64,000 nt of DNA from an uncultured Lachnospiraceae bacterium (GTDB lineage Bacteria > Bacillota > Clostridia > Lachnospirales > Lachnospiraceae). Under the pieces are notes generated by a model that was given only the letters and a program-made list of their open reading frames with translations, had not been told where the DNA came from and ran no database searches. Shown here piece by piece: positions 16,571-25,929 of this stretch. A program made the translations under genes and the position numbers. The stretch is taken from positions 201,562-265,561 of the forward strand of contig CAJTNC010000001.1 of the NCBI GenBank assembly GCA_910577955.1. The letters run 5' to 3'. The first letter of the stretch is position 1; each line of letters starts with the position of its first letter.

Positions 16571-18109
16571 TTGGCAAAAGTATTGTTGGAAATGAAAAAT
16601 ATTACCAAAACTTTCCCCGGCGTCAAGGCTCTTGATAATGTAAATCTGAAAGTGGAAGAAGGAGAGATCCATTCTCTGGTGGGAGAGAACGGAGCGGGAA
16701 AATCCACGCTGATGAATGTCTTGAGCGGTATTTATCCTTACGGTACTTATGAAGGGGACATCGTCTATAACGGCGAGGTCTGCAAATTTGGTAAGATCAA
16801 GGATTCAGAACAAAAGGGAATTGTCATTATCCATCAGGAACTGGCGCTTGTTCCTTATATGTCCATCGGAGAGAATATGTTTCTCGGCAATGAGCAGGGA
16901 AAAAAGAGCGCTATCGACTGGGATAGAACCTATGCGGAAGCGGATAAGTATTTAAAGATGGTGGGGCTGTCCGAATCTTCCAAGGTATTGGTAAAAGAGA
17001 TCGGAACCGGGAAACAGCAGCTTGTGGAGATCGCGAAAGCGCTCGCTAAGAATGCAAAACTGTTAATTTTGGATGAACCGACGTCATCCTTGAACGAGAC
17101 CGATTCCAAAGCGCTTCTCGATCTGATGTTGGAGTTCAAGAAGCAGGGTATGACAATGATCATCATATCTCATAAATTGAATGAGGTAGCGTATGTTTCA
17201 GATAAGATCACGGTGATCCGCGATGGTTCCACGATCGAGACGATGGATAAAAAGACCACGGAGTTCTCCGAGGACCGGATCATCAAAGGTATGGTAGGCC
17301 GTGAAATCACAGACCGTTTCCCGAAGCGCAAAGACGTGAAGATCGGCGGCGTGAATATGGAAGTGAAAAACTGGACTGTGTATCATCCGCTCTATCCCGA
17401 AAGAAAAGTGGTGGACAATGTCTCTTTCAACGTACATAAAGGGGAAGTGGTCGGCATTTACGGGCTGATGGGCGCAGGCCGTACTGAACTTGCCATGAGC
17501 ATTTTCGGACAATCCTACGGCACCGGCATCACCGGAACACTGACATTGGATGGGAAAGAGATTCAGTTAAAGACGCCTCAGGAGGCAATCAAAAACAAAC
17601 TGGCCTATGTGACGGAGGACAGAAAAGGAAACGGTCTTGTCCTTTCTAACTCCATCAAGATCAATACCTCCCTTGCGAATCTCGACAGTATAAGCAGCCA
17701 TATGGTGATCGATAAAGATAAAGAGTATCAGGTGGCGGAGGAGTACAGGGATAAGCTGAAGACAAAGTGTCCTACGGTGGAACAGAAAGTGGGCAATCTT
17801 TCCGGCGGAAACCAGCAGAAAGTGCTGCTGGCAAAATGGATGTTTACGGAGCCCGATGTGTTGATTTTGGATGAACCCACAAGGGGTATCGACGTCGGTG
17901 CGAAATATGAGATATACTGTATCATTAACGATCTCGTGGCAGCAGGAAAATCCGTTGTCATGATCTCCTCAGAACTGCCGGAAGTATTAGGCATGAGCGA
18001 CCGTATCTATATCATGAATGCGGCGAAGATCGTAGGAGAGCTGAATGCGGAGGAAGCGACGCAGGAGATGATCATGAGCAGCATCATAAAATCGGGAGAG
18101 GGGGCATAA
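16571..18109 (+). CDS. Sugar ABC transporter ATP-binding protein (two fused NBDs)
   Basis: A 512-residue cytoplasmic ATPase of the RbsA/XylG/MmsA type. The first domain has Walker A GENGAGKST, signature-like GTGKQQLVEIAKAL and Walker B LLILDEPTSSL. The second has the usual degenerate Walker A (GLMGAGRTE), signature LSGGNQQKVLLAKW and VLILDEPTRGIDVG. I place the start at TTG 16571, five bases after GGAGGGAG; the in-frame TTG at 16556 overlaps that ribosome site. It energises the permeases encoded by the next two genes. Confidence 0.93.
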   Translation: MAKVLLEMKNITKTFPGVKALDNVNLKVEEGEIHSLVGENGAGKSTLMNVLSGIYPYGTYEGDIVYNGEVCKFGKIKDSEQKGIVIIHQELALVPYMSIGENMFLGNEQGKKSAIDWDRTYAEADKYLKMVGLSESSKVLVKEIGTGKQQLVEIAKALAKNAKLLILDEPTSSLNETDSKALLDLMLEFKKQGMTMIIISHKLNEVAYVSDKITVIRDGSTIETMDKKTTEFSEDRIIKGMVGREITDRFPKRKDVKIGGVNMEVKNWTVYHPLYPERKVVDNVSFNVHKGEVVGIYGLMGAGRTELAMSIFGQSYGTGITGTLTLDGKEIQLKTPQEAIKNKLAYVTEDRKGNGLVLSNSIKINTSLANLDSISSHMVIDKDKEYQVAEEYRDKLKTKCPTVEQKVGNLSGGNQQKVLLAKWMFTEPDVLILDEPTRGIDVGAKYEIYCIINDLVAAGKSVVMISSELPEVLGMSDRIYIMNAAKIVGELNAEEATQEMIMSSIIKSGEGA

Positions 18110-18112
18110 GAG

Positions 18113-19282
18113 ATGGATAAGATAAAAGTTTCGGATATTTTTAAAAAGTATACCATGATCATTGCCCTGATTTTGGTCATCCTGTTTTTCCAGATCGGGA
18201 CAGGGGGCAAAATCCTGTTTGCGCAGAATATCAATAACCTGATCTCCCAGAACGCTTATGTTTTTGTACTGGCGGCCGGGATGCTGTGCTGTATATTGAC
18301 AGGGGGCAACATCGATCTTTCGGTGGGATCGGTAGTCTGTTTTACGGGCGGAATAGGCGCGGCGATGATGGCTTCCGGCACCAACATGATCGTGGCGGTT
18401 CTCGTGATGCTTGCCGTAGGGCTTCTAGTGGGAATGTTTCAGGGCTTCTGGATCGCTTACATTAAAGTACCGCCCTTCATCGCCACGTTGGCAGGCATGT
18501 ATGCCTTCAGAGGATTATCCAACGTTGTGCTGCAGGGATTTGCGGTTTCCGTAACCGATACCGCTTTCTTAAATATATTCGGCGGAGGCGCGGATTGTTA
18601 TGTTCCGGATTTTATCGGCAGCGGGGAACTGAATATCACCTGCCTTGTGGCAGGGATCGTGATTGCGGCAATCTATATCCTGATAACCGTAAGAGGCCGG
18701 ATTTCCAGAAAAGCGAAGGGGTACGAAGTGGCGCCTCTCACCGGGGAAGTGATAAAAACTGTTCTGATCAGCGCGGTTGTGATCTGGCTGTTTTATAAAC
18801 TGGCAAACTACAAAGGGATTTCGGCTGCACTCATTTGGATCGCGCTCATACTGATGATCTATTCTTATATCACGAAAAAGACGACGATCGGCCGTTATCT
18901 GTATGCGGTGGGCGGCAACGAGAAGGCGACAAGGCTTTCCGGCGTCAACACAAAGAGAGTATATTTTATAGCTTATGCAAATATGGGACTTTTAGCAGGT
19001 CTGGCAGGTATTCTGACGATCGCCAGAGCGGCTTCCGCACAGCCTACCTACGGGCAGGGGTATGAGATGGATGCTATCGCAGCCTGCTTTATCGGCGGCG
19101 CTTCCGCTTACGGCGGCATCGGTTCGATCATGGGTATGGTGGTCGGCGCGACGCTGATGGGCGTAATCAATCAGGGTATGAGTATCATGGGCATCAACGC
19201 GAACTATCAGAGCGTAGTAAAAGGCGTGGTGCTTTTGGTGGCTATCATCTTTGACGTGATGTCCAAAAAAGAAAAGAACTAG
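18113..19282 (+). CDS. Monosaccharide ABC transporter permease, subunit 1
   Basis: A 389-residue integral membrane protein of the RbsC/XylH/MmsB family with about ten hydrophobic segments. The conserved cytoplasmic part has AGMLCCILTGGNIDLSVGS, the family's NIDLS signature, and ACFIGGASAYGGIGSIMG. Like other XylH-type permeases it has an extra loop (about 195-230) that lengthens it beyond RbsC. It lies three bases after the ATPase gene. A second, clearly homologous permease follows, so the two may form a heterodimer. Confidence 0.9.
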   Translation: MDKIKVSDIFKKYTMIIALILVILFFQIGTGGKILFAQNINNLISQNAYVFVLAAGMLCCILTGGNIDLSVGSVVCFTGGIGAAMMASGTNMIVAVLVMLAVGLLVGMFQGFWIAYIKVPPFIATLAGMYAFRGLSNVVLQGFAVSVTDTAFLNIFGGGADCYVPDFIGSGELNITCLVAGIVIAAIYILITVRGRISRKAKGYEVAPLTGEVIKTVLISAVVIWLFYKLANYKGISAALIWIALILMIYSYITKKTTIGRYLYAVGGNEKATRLSGVNTKRVYFIAYANMGLLAGLAGILTIARAASAQPTYGQGYEMDAIAACFIGGASAYGGIGSIMGMVVGATLMGVINQGMSIMGINANYQSVVKGVVLLVAIIFDVMSKKEKN

Positions 19283-19299
19283 GGAGGAGGATGGAGAAA

Positions 19300-20469
19300 A
19301 TGAAAAATGCTGTAACAGTACTGCGAAAAAATACAATGATATTTGTCCTGCTTCTGGTGTACCTTTTCTTTACACTGATGACAAAGGGACAGATGTTTAC
19401 GCCGCTTAATTTTAATGCTTTGATCATACAGAATGCTTACGTTTATATTCTGGCTACCGGTATGCTGATGTGTATGCTGACCGGCGGAAACATCGACTTG
19501 TCATGCGGCTCTTTTGTCTGCTTTGTGGGGGCCATCGGCGGTATCTGCATGGTAGTTAAAGAGATGAATATCGTTCTGGCGATTCTGATCATGCTGGGAG
19601 TGGGCATCATCTACGGTATCGTTCTGGGCTATCTGATCGCTTATATGAACATTCCGCCCTGGATCGCTACTCTGGCAGGTTATCTGGCGTTCCGCGGATG
19701 GGCTGTGGCGCTTTTGAGCGCAAATAGTTCTACGGGAAGTATCGCGCCGTTTCCGGAAAGTTTTTTAAAGATTTTTTCGGGTAAACTTTTTGAGACGCCG
19801 ATAAACGAATTAAATATCCCCTGTATTGTCATCGGTGTGGTGGCCGCGGCCATCGTTGTGGTCTCTATGTTTATGGCAAGAAAGAACAGGGTGAAAAAGG
19901 GATACGAGGTGGATAGTGTGGCGGCTATGATCGCAAAGATGATTATCTTTGTGGCATTGATCCTGCTGTTCACTTACAAGCTGTCGCTGTCCGGCGGCAT
20001 TCCCACCGTGTTAGTGTGGGTGGTGGCGGTAGTGCTGATCTATCAGTTTATCACCTCAAAGACAACGATCGGCCGATATTTCTATACCATCGGCGGCAAC
20101 AAAGAAGCTACAAGGCTTTCCGGTATCAACACGAAGAAGATCATGTTCATGGCTTATCTGAATATGGCAATTCTGACGGTGATCAGCGCTTTGGCAGTAA
20201 TTGCGAGAGCCCGGGCGGCGAACTCCACAGTGGGAACAAACTTTGAGATGGATGCCATCTCGGCCTGTGTGGTGGGCGGTGTTTCCGCCTACGGCGGTTC
20301 CGGCAGCGTGTTCGGCATGGTAGTCGGCGCGACGCTGATCGGCGTGATCAACCTCGGCATGAGTCTGATGGGAATTGACGCGAACTGGCAGAAAGTGATC
20401 AAAGGCATCGTGCTTTTAGCTGCGGTGGTATTTGAGATTTTGAACAATAAAGATAAAATGAAGGATTGA
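19300..20469 (+). CDS. Monosaccharide ABC transporter permease, subunit 2
   Basis: Homologous to the preceding permease along its whole length, with the same hallmarks (MLTGGNIDLSCGS, ACVVGGVSAYGGSGSVFG) and the same inserted loop. AGGGAGGAGG sits directly against an ATG at 19291 and nine bases before the ATG at 19300, so I prefer 19300 (389 residues); the protein differs by three residues. Two similar permeases side by side in one importer are less common than a single homodimer-forming subunit. The operon ends with a strong terminator just downstream. Confidence 0.88.
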   Translation: MKNAVTVLRKNTMIFVLLLVYLFFTLMTKGQMFTPLNFNALIIQNAYVYILATGMLMCMLTGGNIDLSCGSFVCFVGAIGGICMVVKEMNIVLAILIMLGVGIIYGIVLGYLIAYMNIPPWIATLAGYLAFRGWAVALLSANSSTGSIAPFPESFLKIFSGKLFETPINELNIPCIVIGVVAAAIVVVSMFMARKNRVKKGYEVDSVAAMIAKMIIFVALILLFTYKLSLSGGIPTVLVWVVAVVLIYQFITSKTTIGRYFYTIGGNKEATRLSGINTKKIMFMAYLNMAILTVISALAVIARARAANSTVGTNFEMDAISACVVGGVSAYGGSGSVFGMVVGATLIGVINLGMSLMGIDANWQKVIKGIVLLAAVVFEILNNKDKMKD

Positions 20470-20491
20470 TTACTCTCATAATAAATCCTGA

Positions 20492-20538
20492 AACGGACCG
20501 TTTCCGTATTAGTTTGCGGAGACGGTCCGTTTTCTTTG
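20492..20538 (+). terminator. Rho-independent terminator of the ABC importer operon
   Basis: A 15-bp stem (AACGGACCGTTTCCG paired with CGGAGACGGTCCGTT, one wobble) with a ten-base loop, followed by TTTCTTTGT. It ends the plus-strand importer operon and separates it from the convergent minus-strand operon. Confidence 0.9.
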
Positions 20539-20569
20539 TCAATGTTTTGATGACACGCGAAGCAAACGG

Positions 20570-21562
20570 CTATTTTGTGAGATTTTTCCAGACGTCTATT
20601 CCCTTTATCATAGCGACTGAGAATTTGTAGGTTACTGCCTCATCCGGGGCAAGGATCTTTAGCGTGCCGTCTTCACGCATCGCCCGCCTTCCGTCGGGAT
20701 GACAGTTCCCGGGTTCTAAACCGAGGACGTAATCTCTCACGCCCATCATTTTCCACTCGGTAAAATAATTCAGATTTTCGCTGTCAAAGGTAATGAGAAG
20801 ACCGAGATCATGCTCCGGCTGGAAAATACCCGCTTTCCCCTCCCCGCGGAAGTGGTGGTAGTAGCATTGTTCTTCAAAGCCGGCCTCCGGTTTATACATC
20901 CGATCCCATTCTGAAAGCCCCTCAAGGGCCCGTTCGTTCCTTGCGTCCACTTTGTCGGATCCGATATATACGATGGAGTTTTCGGACAAAAGGGGGTAGC
21001 CCATATTCATATGGTAGAGGATTTCCACCGGATAGGGGGTGTCGCCCTGATTTTTTATTTTGTCCTCTATGGAAAAAACATTTTCCGAGAGAGAACAGCG
21101 GATAGTCCTGTTTAAGACAAGTTTATGGGAAAACAGTTTTGCATCCGTCACGCCTGCATAGATCCGAAGCTCGTCTCCTTCTTTTTCCCAGTAAATGTGT
21201 TCTGCGGGGGTGTTGCCGATACTGCCGTGCAGAGGCAGGCATTCCCCGGCGTCCTCGCATGGGCTTCCCGCGTTTGTCAGGCCGCAGGTAGTAAGAAATC
21301 CCGCGGTAAAAGATTTTAAAAAGCCGTCTCCCTCACCGTCATAAAAAGCCGGCGCCACATATCCGCAGGGGGAAAAATATCCCATGTTCATCCCGCAGAA
21401 GGAAAGTCTTGAAATATCCGCTGCCCGGTCCGCGGACACCGTAAATTCCAGCCCCTTGCCGTTTCTCACCTGAAAAAGGCGCATTCCGTCCCCTTTTCCT
21501 CCGACAAGTCTGTGTTCCTCCACGCCGAAATACTGACTTTCATGCCCTATGTACTGATTCAT
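20570..21562 (-). CDS. Aldose 1-epimerase-like protein (DUF4432)
   Basis: A 330-residue soluble protein of the galactose mutarotase-like superfamily, DUF4432 branch. Features include VSADRAADISRL, the histidine segment LPLHGSIGNTPAEH, PVEILYHMNMGYPLL and GLEPGNCHPDG; the histidines and glutamate fit the epimerase active site. AAAGGAGGAGAAC precedes the ATG. It is the last gene of the minus-strand importer and sensor operon, so it probably interconverts anomers of, or otherwise acts on, the imported sugar. The exact substrate is unknown. Confidence 0.8.
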   Translation of the reverse strand: MNQYIGHESQYFGVEEHRLVGGKGDGMRLFQVRNGKGLEFTVSADRAADISRLSFCGMNMGYFSPCGYVAPAFYDGEGDGFLKSFTAGFLTTCGLTNAGSPCEDAGECLPLHGSIGNTPAEHIYWEKEGDELRIYAGVTDAKLFSHKLVLNRTIRCSLSENVFSIEDKIKNQGDTPYPVEILYHMNMGYPLLSENSIVYIGSDKVDARNERALEGLSEWDRMYKPEAGFEEQCYYHHFRGEGKAGIFQPEHDLGLLITFDSENLNYFTEWKMMGVRDYVLGLEPGNCHPDGRRAMREDGTLKILAPDEAVTYKFSVAMIKGIDVWKNLTK

Positions 21563-21604
21563 TGTTCTCCTCCTTTAAAGTTTTATGCTGCGGACATTTG
21601 TCCC

Positions 21605-23056
21605 TTAACTTTTCATAAAAGAATACAACATTTTGTGTTCTTCAAACTCGCCTGTCTCCTCTCGGATCCCGTGGGCATCCATTTTTAGGGTTCGATGTGC
21701 AACCAGCCATGTATCCAGCGGATTTACAGACAGCAGAACAAGGGAAATGCCCTTATCGAGAAGTTGCTCCAACATTTCCCAGATAAAACGCCGGTGGGGC
21801 ATGTCAGCGCCCATAAAAGGCTGGATCAATAATACGACCGCGGGTTTCTGCAGGGCGATCCTTGTATAGACAAGCTGATATTTCTGGCGTTCTGAAAGTT
21901 CCTCCACCGGCAGATCAAAGACTTCTTTTCCCAAAATATCCGTATATTCTTTCCGGATGCTGGCCCGAACTTTATGGCCCCGCCACACAGCGGGCATACG
22001 TCTTGCCAGCCCCATGCAAAGATTATCCATATAGCTCATTTCAGGAAAGATCATCGTGCCGGTGGGGGACGCCGAAACTACGGAAAGCGCCCTGTCTGCG
22101 GCGATGTTCCTCGTCCGCCCGTCCATGGTGATTTGACTTCTTTCATCCGTCAAAAAGGAAATACAGCTTTGCAGGATCTGGTTATCCTTCGCCTGCAGCG
22201 TCACGCATTCTCCCTCCTTGACGGAAAAAGAAAATTTCTGCCGCTTTGAGATGTCAGGCAGTGTCCACTCTAAAAAGATATCCCGCCCGGGGGGACGGCT
22301 GTGACCGGCTTCCGGGTAACCCCAGACATTTTTGTCGTATCCCTGAAGATATTCCCGCAGATTCTTTCGGCTCATATCAGGCTTTTGTACGATCTTTTGC
22401 AGACGCCCGTTACATAGGAATCCGGTTCTGTCACAGATGCGCTCTATCTCCTCAAAATGGGAACTGATATAGAGAAAAGAAAAACCCTGGGCCGTGTAGT
22501 GGCGCATGATTTGATAGAGTTTTTTCATTTCGCTTTCACTGACAAAAATGCTGATTTCATCCAGCACGATCAAATGATATCCCCCCACGATGGCCCGCAG
22601 CAGTTCCACGACCACCCGTTCAAAGGCGGACAGTTTTTCCACCCTCGTATCTGCCGAAATATCCATATCGATATCCTGCATAAAAGGAATGAGCTGCTTT
22701 TTCAAAAGAGGAGTCTTCAGAAAATATTGTCTGAACCCTTGTCTGAGTACAAAAATATTGTCTGCGACGGTCATGCCGTTCACCAGACGGTTCTGGGTTT
22801 GTATCACGCTCACACGATTGTTTTTCTTTACCGCCCCACGCCATGAGTTCACGAGTTCTCCGTTATAATAAATGTACCCGTCGTAGAGGGGAAGGTTATT
22901 TTGCAGCAGTTTCAAAATGGCATTTTTTCCGTGAGCATTCACCGGGATGAGCCCCATGACTTCCCCGGCATAAATTTGTATATTAAAATTCTCCAGTTTT
23001 TTTACGCCCTGCTCCGTATAGCTCACGCGTTCCATACGGAATACTTCCTGCTTCAT
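21605..23056 (-). CDS. Degenerate sugar-type ABC ATPase, probable regulatory pseudo-ATPase
   Basis: A 483-residue protein with the two-NBD layout of RbsA-type ATPases but decayed nucleotide sites. In the first domain the Walker A is PVNAHGKNA (K44 kept, the following Ser/Thr lost), the signature is LSAFE and Walker B VLDEIS is intact (D166, E167). In the second domain the Walker A lysine is missing (QAKDNQILQ), the signature is LSERQ and the Walker B Glu is lost (LLIQPFMG). The reading frame is long and undamaged, so this is not simple decay. It is encoded directly after a histidine kinase and response regulator, while a normal ATPase gene begins the same operon, so a sensory or regulatory role is more likely than transport. 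Confidence 0.75.
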   Translation of the reverse strand: MKQEVFRMERVSYTEQGVKKLENFNIQIYAGEVMGLIPVNAHGKNAILKLLQNNLPLYDGYIYYNGELVNSWRGAVKKNNRVSVIQTQNRLVNGMTVADNIFVLRQGFRQYFLKTPLLKKQLIPFMQDIDMDISADTRVEKLSAFERVVVELLRAIVGGYHLIVLDEISIFVSESEMKKLYQIMRHYTAQGFSFLYISSHFEEIERICDRTGFLCNGRLQKIVQKPDMSRKNLREYLQGYDKNVWGYPEAGHSRPPGRDIFLEWTLPDISKRQKFSFSVKEGECVTLQAKDNQILQSCISFLTDERSQITMDGRTRNIAADRALSVVSASPTGTMIFPEMSYMDNLCMGLARRMPAVWRGHKVRASIRKEYTDILGKEVFDLPVEELSERQKYQLVYTRIALQKPAVVLLIQPFMGADMPHRRFIWEMLEQLLDKGISLVLLSVNPLDTWLVAHRTLKMDAHGIREETGEFEEHKMLYSFMKS

Positions 23057-23106
23057 AATTTTTTGCTCCGTTATTCAAGATGTGCCGTCCATCAGACTGC
23101 AGCTTT

Positions 23107-24126
23107 TCAGTTTGTGACGATGGGAAGCGTTACTTCCACATCCGTTCCCTTTCCGCGGATGGAATAGACATGCATGCCGTATTCTTCCCCGAACAGCAGG
23201 TGGATCCTGTTGTTTACATTGACGAGGGCGATGCCGCCTTTTTTCTCCTCTCTGTTATCGGTGAAGGCATTGCCGCCTCTGCCAAGCTGCCTGTTCAGTT
23301 TTGCGAGGGTGGATTCGTCCATACCCACACCGTCGTCCGAAATACGGATGATCAGGCGCCTGTCGGTCTGTTCAAACTGAATCGTCAGGTTGCCGGTACC
23401 GATCTTCAGTTCCGTTCCGTGGATAATGCTGTTTTCCAGAATCGGCTGCAGCGTCAGCTTTGGAATCTTGCAGTTCATGATGCTTTCTTTGCTTTCTTCC
23501 TCATACAGAATGTGGAGCTGCAGGCGGCTGCCGAAACGATATTTCTGGATCAGAAAATAGGTTTCGCAGTTATCCAGTTCTTCCTCCACGGATACCAGAT
23601 TTTCCACTTTTGTGATCGTATAACGAAAAAATTTTGCGAGGGCTTCGGTCATATCCGCAATATTATCCATTCCGGCGATCAAAGCCTCCCCCCGTATACT
23701 CTCCAACGTATTATAGAGAAAATGGGGATTGATCTGATTTTGCAGCGCCAGATACTGGGCCTGCCGTTTGTTCAGATCCATCATTTCCGGTGACTTTAAA
23801 AACTGCTCCATCCGCCGGATCTCCTTCTCCATCGTGGGAGTTAATAGGGCTTTTCCGAAAAAGCTGCTGTCCGGCAGGATGTAGCCATCCAGTATACGCT
23901 CCATCATCATCTGAGTCTGCCGGTAGGGTCTTACTACAAAAATCCAAAACCCGGCAAGGCAGACGGCTGTAAATACCGAGGAAATCACGACCGGAAAAAA
24001 GGGCGCCTCATTCCGGAAAAACAGTATGAGTTGGATCAGCGTCTGCAGCATCAGAAATCCGAATAGGATACCTGTCAGAGCGGCGTTTCTGTTTACGATA
24101 TAATTCCATCTGTTTTTCTTTTTCAT
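23107..24126 (-). CDS. YesM-type sensor histidine kinase with minimal sensor region
   Basis: A 339-residue kinase with two closely spaced membrane helices (about 16-36 and 44-66) and almost no extracellular domain. The His_kinase domain has H135 in LQNQINPHFLYNTLES and the HATPase domain has SDDGVGMDE and GIALVNVNNRI. With no ligand domain of its own it must get its signal through membrane partners, perhaps the importer, the binding protein or the degenerate ATPase encoded next to it. It lies 25 bases after the regulator gene. Confidence 0.88.
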   Translation of the reverse strand: MKKKNRWNYIVNRNAALTGILFGFLMLQTLIQLILFFRNEAPFFPVVISSVFTAVCLAGFWIFVVRPYRQTQMMMERILDGYILPDSSFFGKALLTPTMEKEIRRMEQFLKSPEMMDLNKRQAQYLALQNQINPHFLYNTLESIRGEALIAGMDNIADMTEALAKFFRYTITKVENLVSVEEELDNCETYFLIQKYRFGSRLQLHILYEEESKESIMNCKIPKLTLQPILENSIIHGTELKIGTGNLTIQFEQTDRRLIIRISDDGVGMDESTLAKLNRQLGRGGNAFTDNREEKKGGIALVNVNNRIHLLFGEEYGMHVYSIRGKGTDVEVTLPIVTN

Positions 24127-24151
24127 GGATTCCTCCGGCAGGAGCCCGCAG

Positions 24152-25747
24152 CTAGCCGTATAATTTCCGGTAAGCCGTGGGCTTTAAGCCTGTCGCTTTC
24201 TCAAAATTGTGGGTAAAGTGCTTCAAATCGTTATAGCCTACCCGTTTACAGATTTCGGAGACGGAACAGGTGCTTTCCCTAAGCAATATTTTCGCCTGTT
24301 CCATGCGCACGCCGGTGAGGTATTTTGCAAAGCCTTCCCCCTCCTCCTTTTTAAACAGTGCGCTGAAGTAAGTGCTGGAAAGACCGACAATGCTGCTGAC
24401 TTCCTCCTGTGTGATCGGCTCGCTGTAATGATTTATGATATATTGTTTGGCTTGGCGGATCGGGCGCAGCATATCGTTTTGACGCTGCTTTGCCAGTTCT
24501 CTGATATAAGAGGTCTGCAGATTGCCCAGCGTTTTAAACAAGGACTCCTGACTGCCGCACTGTCTGCAGCGGAGCAAAAATTCCTGCAGCATTTCGCGGC
24601 GTTTTTTCAGTTCCACCTGACTTAAAAACAGCGCGCCGCAGGAACTGATCAGTTCAAGAATTTCATATCCCCTGATATCCTTTATTTCCGCAACGCCTTT
24701 TTTTAGCTGTTCTAACGCCTTTTCCGCTTCTTCTTCGCTAAAGATTTCCATGGCGTGAGTCACCGAGCGCAGGTATTTTTCCGGCAGATTTTTTTCGTGG
24801 AGGGAGGAGACGCCTTCCGGCATATAATCGAGAAAGCGCCCGGTTCCGCGGATGAGTCTCTCCTCGATCGTGACGGCGGCTTTTCGCAGAGAAGCCCCTA
24901 TCTCGGCGGGATCTTTTACGATACTGCCGGCCGCCAGAGAATAGAAAATCTCTCCGTACAGTTTTTTCCCGCTTTCCAGTTGATTCAGGCAATCCTTTAA
25001 GATGCGTTTGATCTCTTCGGATCTGTCTTCCCTATAGTTTAGGATCGCGGTATAGCTGCCCTGATCCTGTTCGGCGCAGAGCATATCAAAGCATTTGGGC
25101 CGCAGGCTGCTCTCCAAAAGCTTTTCGGAACGCTCTATCACGATCCGCTTGCCCTCTTCTCCAAGTTCCGCTTCGAGACCGTCGATCTTCAGCCGGATTC
25201 CCTGAAAACAGCCGGGCTGCATGTTCAGATAATATTCCTTTTGCAGGATGGAGAGGGAGAGAGGCTCTTCCTTTTGCTCCAACAATTTCTCCAGCAGAAG
25301 TTCCCGCAGTCTTTCCACATCATTTTTGCTTTTCTGCTCCAGAAGAAGCTTGTCAGCTTCCTCCTTCCGACGGCTTTCGATTTTTGCTTTCAGCCGTTCG
25401 AGGGTTGCCGCAAGCTCTGCTTTATTGATGGGCTTTAAAAGATATTCCCCCACACCGAATTTGATGGCGCTCTTTGCATACTCAAAATGGGCGTAGCCGC
25501 TGATGATGATGATCTCTAACTCCGGCATATTTTTCTTGACCGTTTCAATCAGTTCAAGGCCGCTGCATCCGGGCATCCGGATATCCGTGATCAGAATGTC
25601 CGGATGAAATTTTTCCACAGCTGTTGCGGCTTCCAAACCGTTATGGGCAACGGCGGACACCTCCATGCCGAGCGATTCCCAGTCCACCAAGGCTTCGATC
25701 AGCCTGCAGATCCTCTCTTCATCATCTGCTATGATTACTTTTTGCAT
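24152..25747 (-). CDS. YesN-type response regulator with AraC DNA-binding domain
   Basis: A 531-residue regulator. The receiver domain has IIADDEERI, D55 in ITDIRMPG and the lysine in YLLKPI. A coiled-coil-prone stretch (about 125-170) and a middle region precede the C-terminal AraC-type domain (ITQEEVSSIVGLSSTYFSAL and VGYNDLKHFTHNF). It pairs with the kinase encoded just downstream. The likely target is the operon containing it, which starts with the ATPase gene at 30381, or other sugar genes. Confidence 0.9.
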   Translation of the reverse strand: MQKVIIADDEERICRLIEALVDWESLGMEVSAVAHNGLEAATAVEKFHPDILITDIRMPGCSGLELIETVKKNMPELEIIIISGYAHFEYAKSAIKFGVGEYLLKPINKAELAATLERLKAKIESRRKEEADKLLLEQKSKNDVERLRELLLEKLLEQKEEPLSLSILQKEYYLNMQPGCFQGIRLKIDGLEAELGEEGKRIVIERSEKLLESSLRPKCFDMLCAEQDQGSYTAILNYREDRSEEIKRILKDCLNQLESGKKLYGEIFYSLAAGSIVKDPAEIGASLRKAAVTIEERLIRGTGRFLDYMPEGVSSLHEKNLPEKYLRSVTHAMEIFSEEEAEKALEQLKKGVAEIKDIRGYEILELISSCGALFLSQVELKKRREMLQEFLLRCRQCGSQESLFKTLGNLQTSYIRELAKQRQNDMLRPIRQAKQYIINHYSEPITQEEVSSIVGLSSTYFSALFKKEEGEGFAKYLTGVRMEQAKILLRESTCSVSEICKRVGYNDLKHFTHNFEKATGLKPTAYRKLYG

Positions 25748-25810
25748 GGAATTCCCTCCTGTTTTGCAGCCGGTTACGTTGTTTTTTGCTTTCTTGAAAT
25801 GAAACTATCT

Positions 25811-25846
25811 GGAAATAGCCGCAAGCTGACGCCTGCGACTATTTCC
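25811..25846 (-). terminator. Hairpin between the binding-protein gene and the regulator gene
   Basis: GGAAATAGCCGCAAG and CCTGCGACTATTTCC pair at 13 of 15 positions around a six-base loop. It follows the minus-strand binding-protein gene. The T-rich stretch beyond it is broken, so it is more likely an attenuator or mRNA-stability element than a full stop. A smaller hairpin (CAAAGCG with CGCTTTG) lies just before it at about 25905-25922. Confidence 0.5.
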
Positions 25847-25929
25847 AAGTATATACTATATACTATTTTTTGTCATTATTTCAGGATATTTCCGTTTCAT
25901 AATTCACAAAGCGGTTTCGCTTTGCATAT

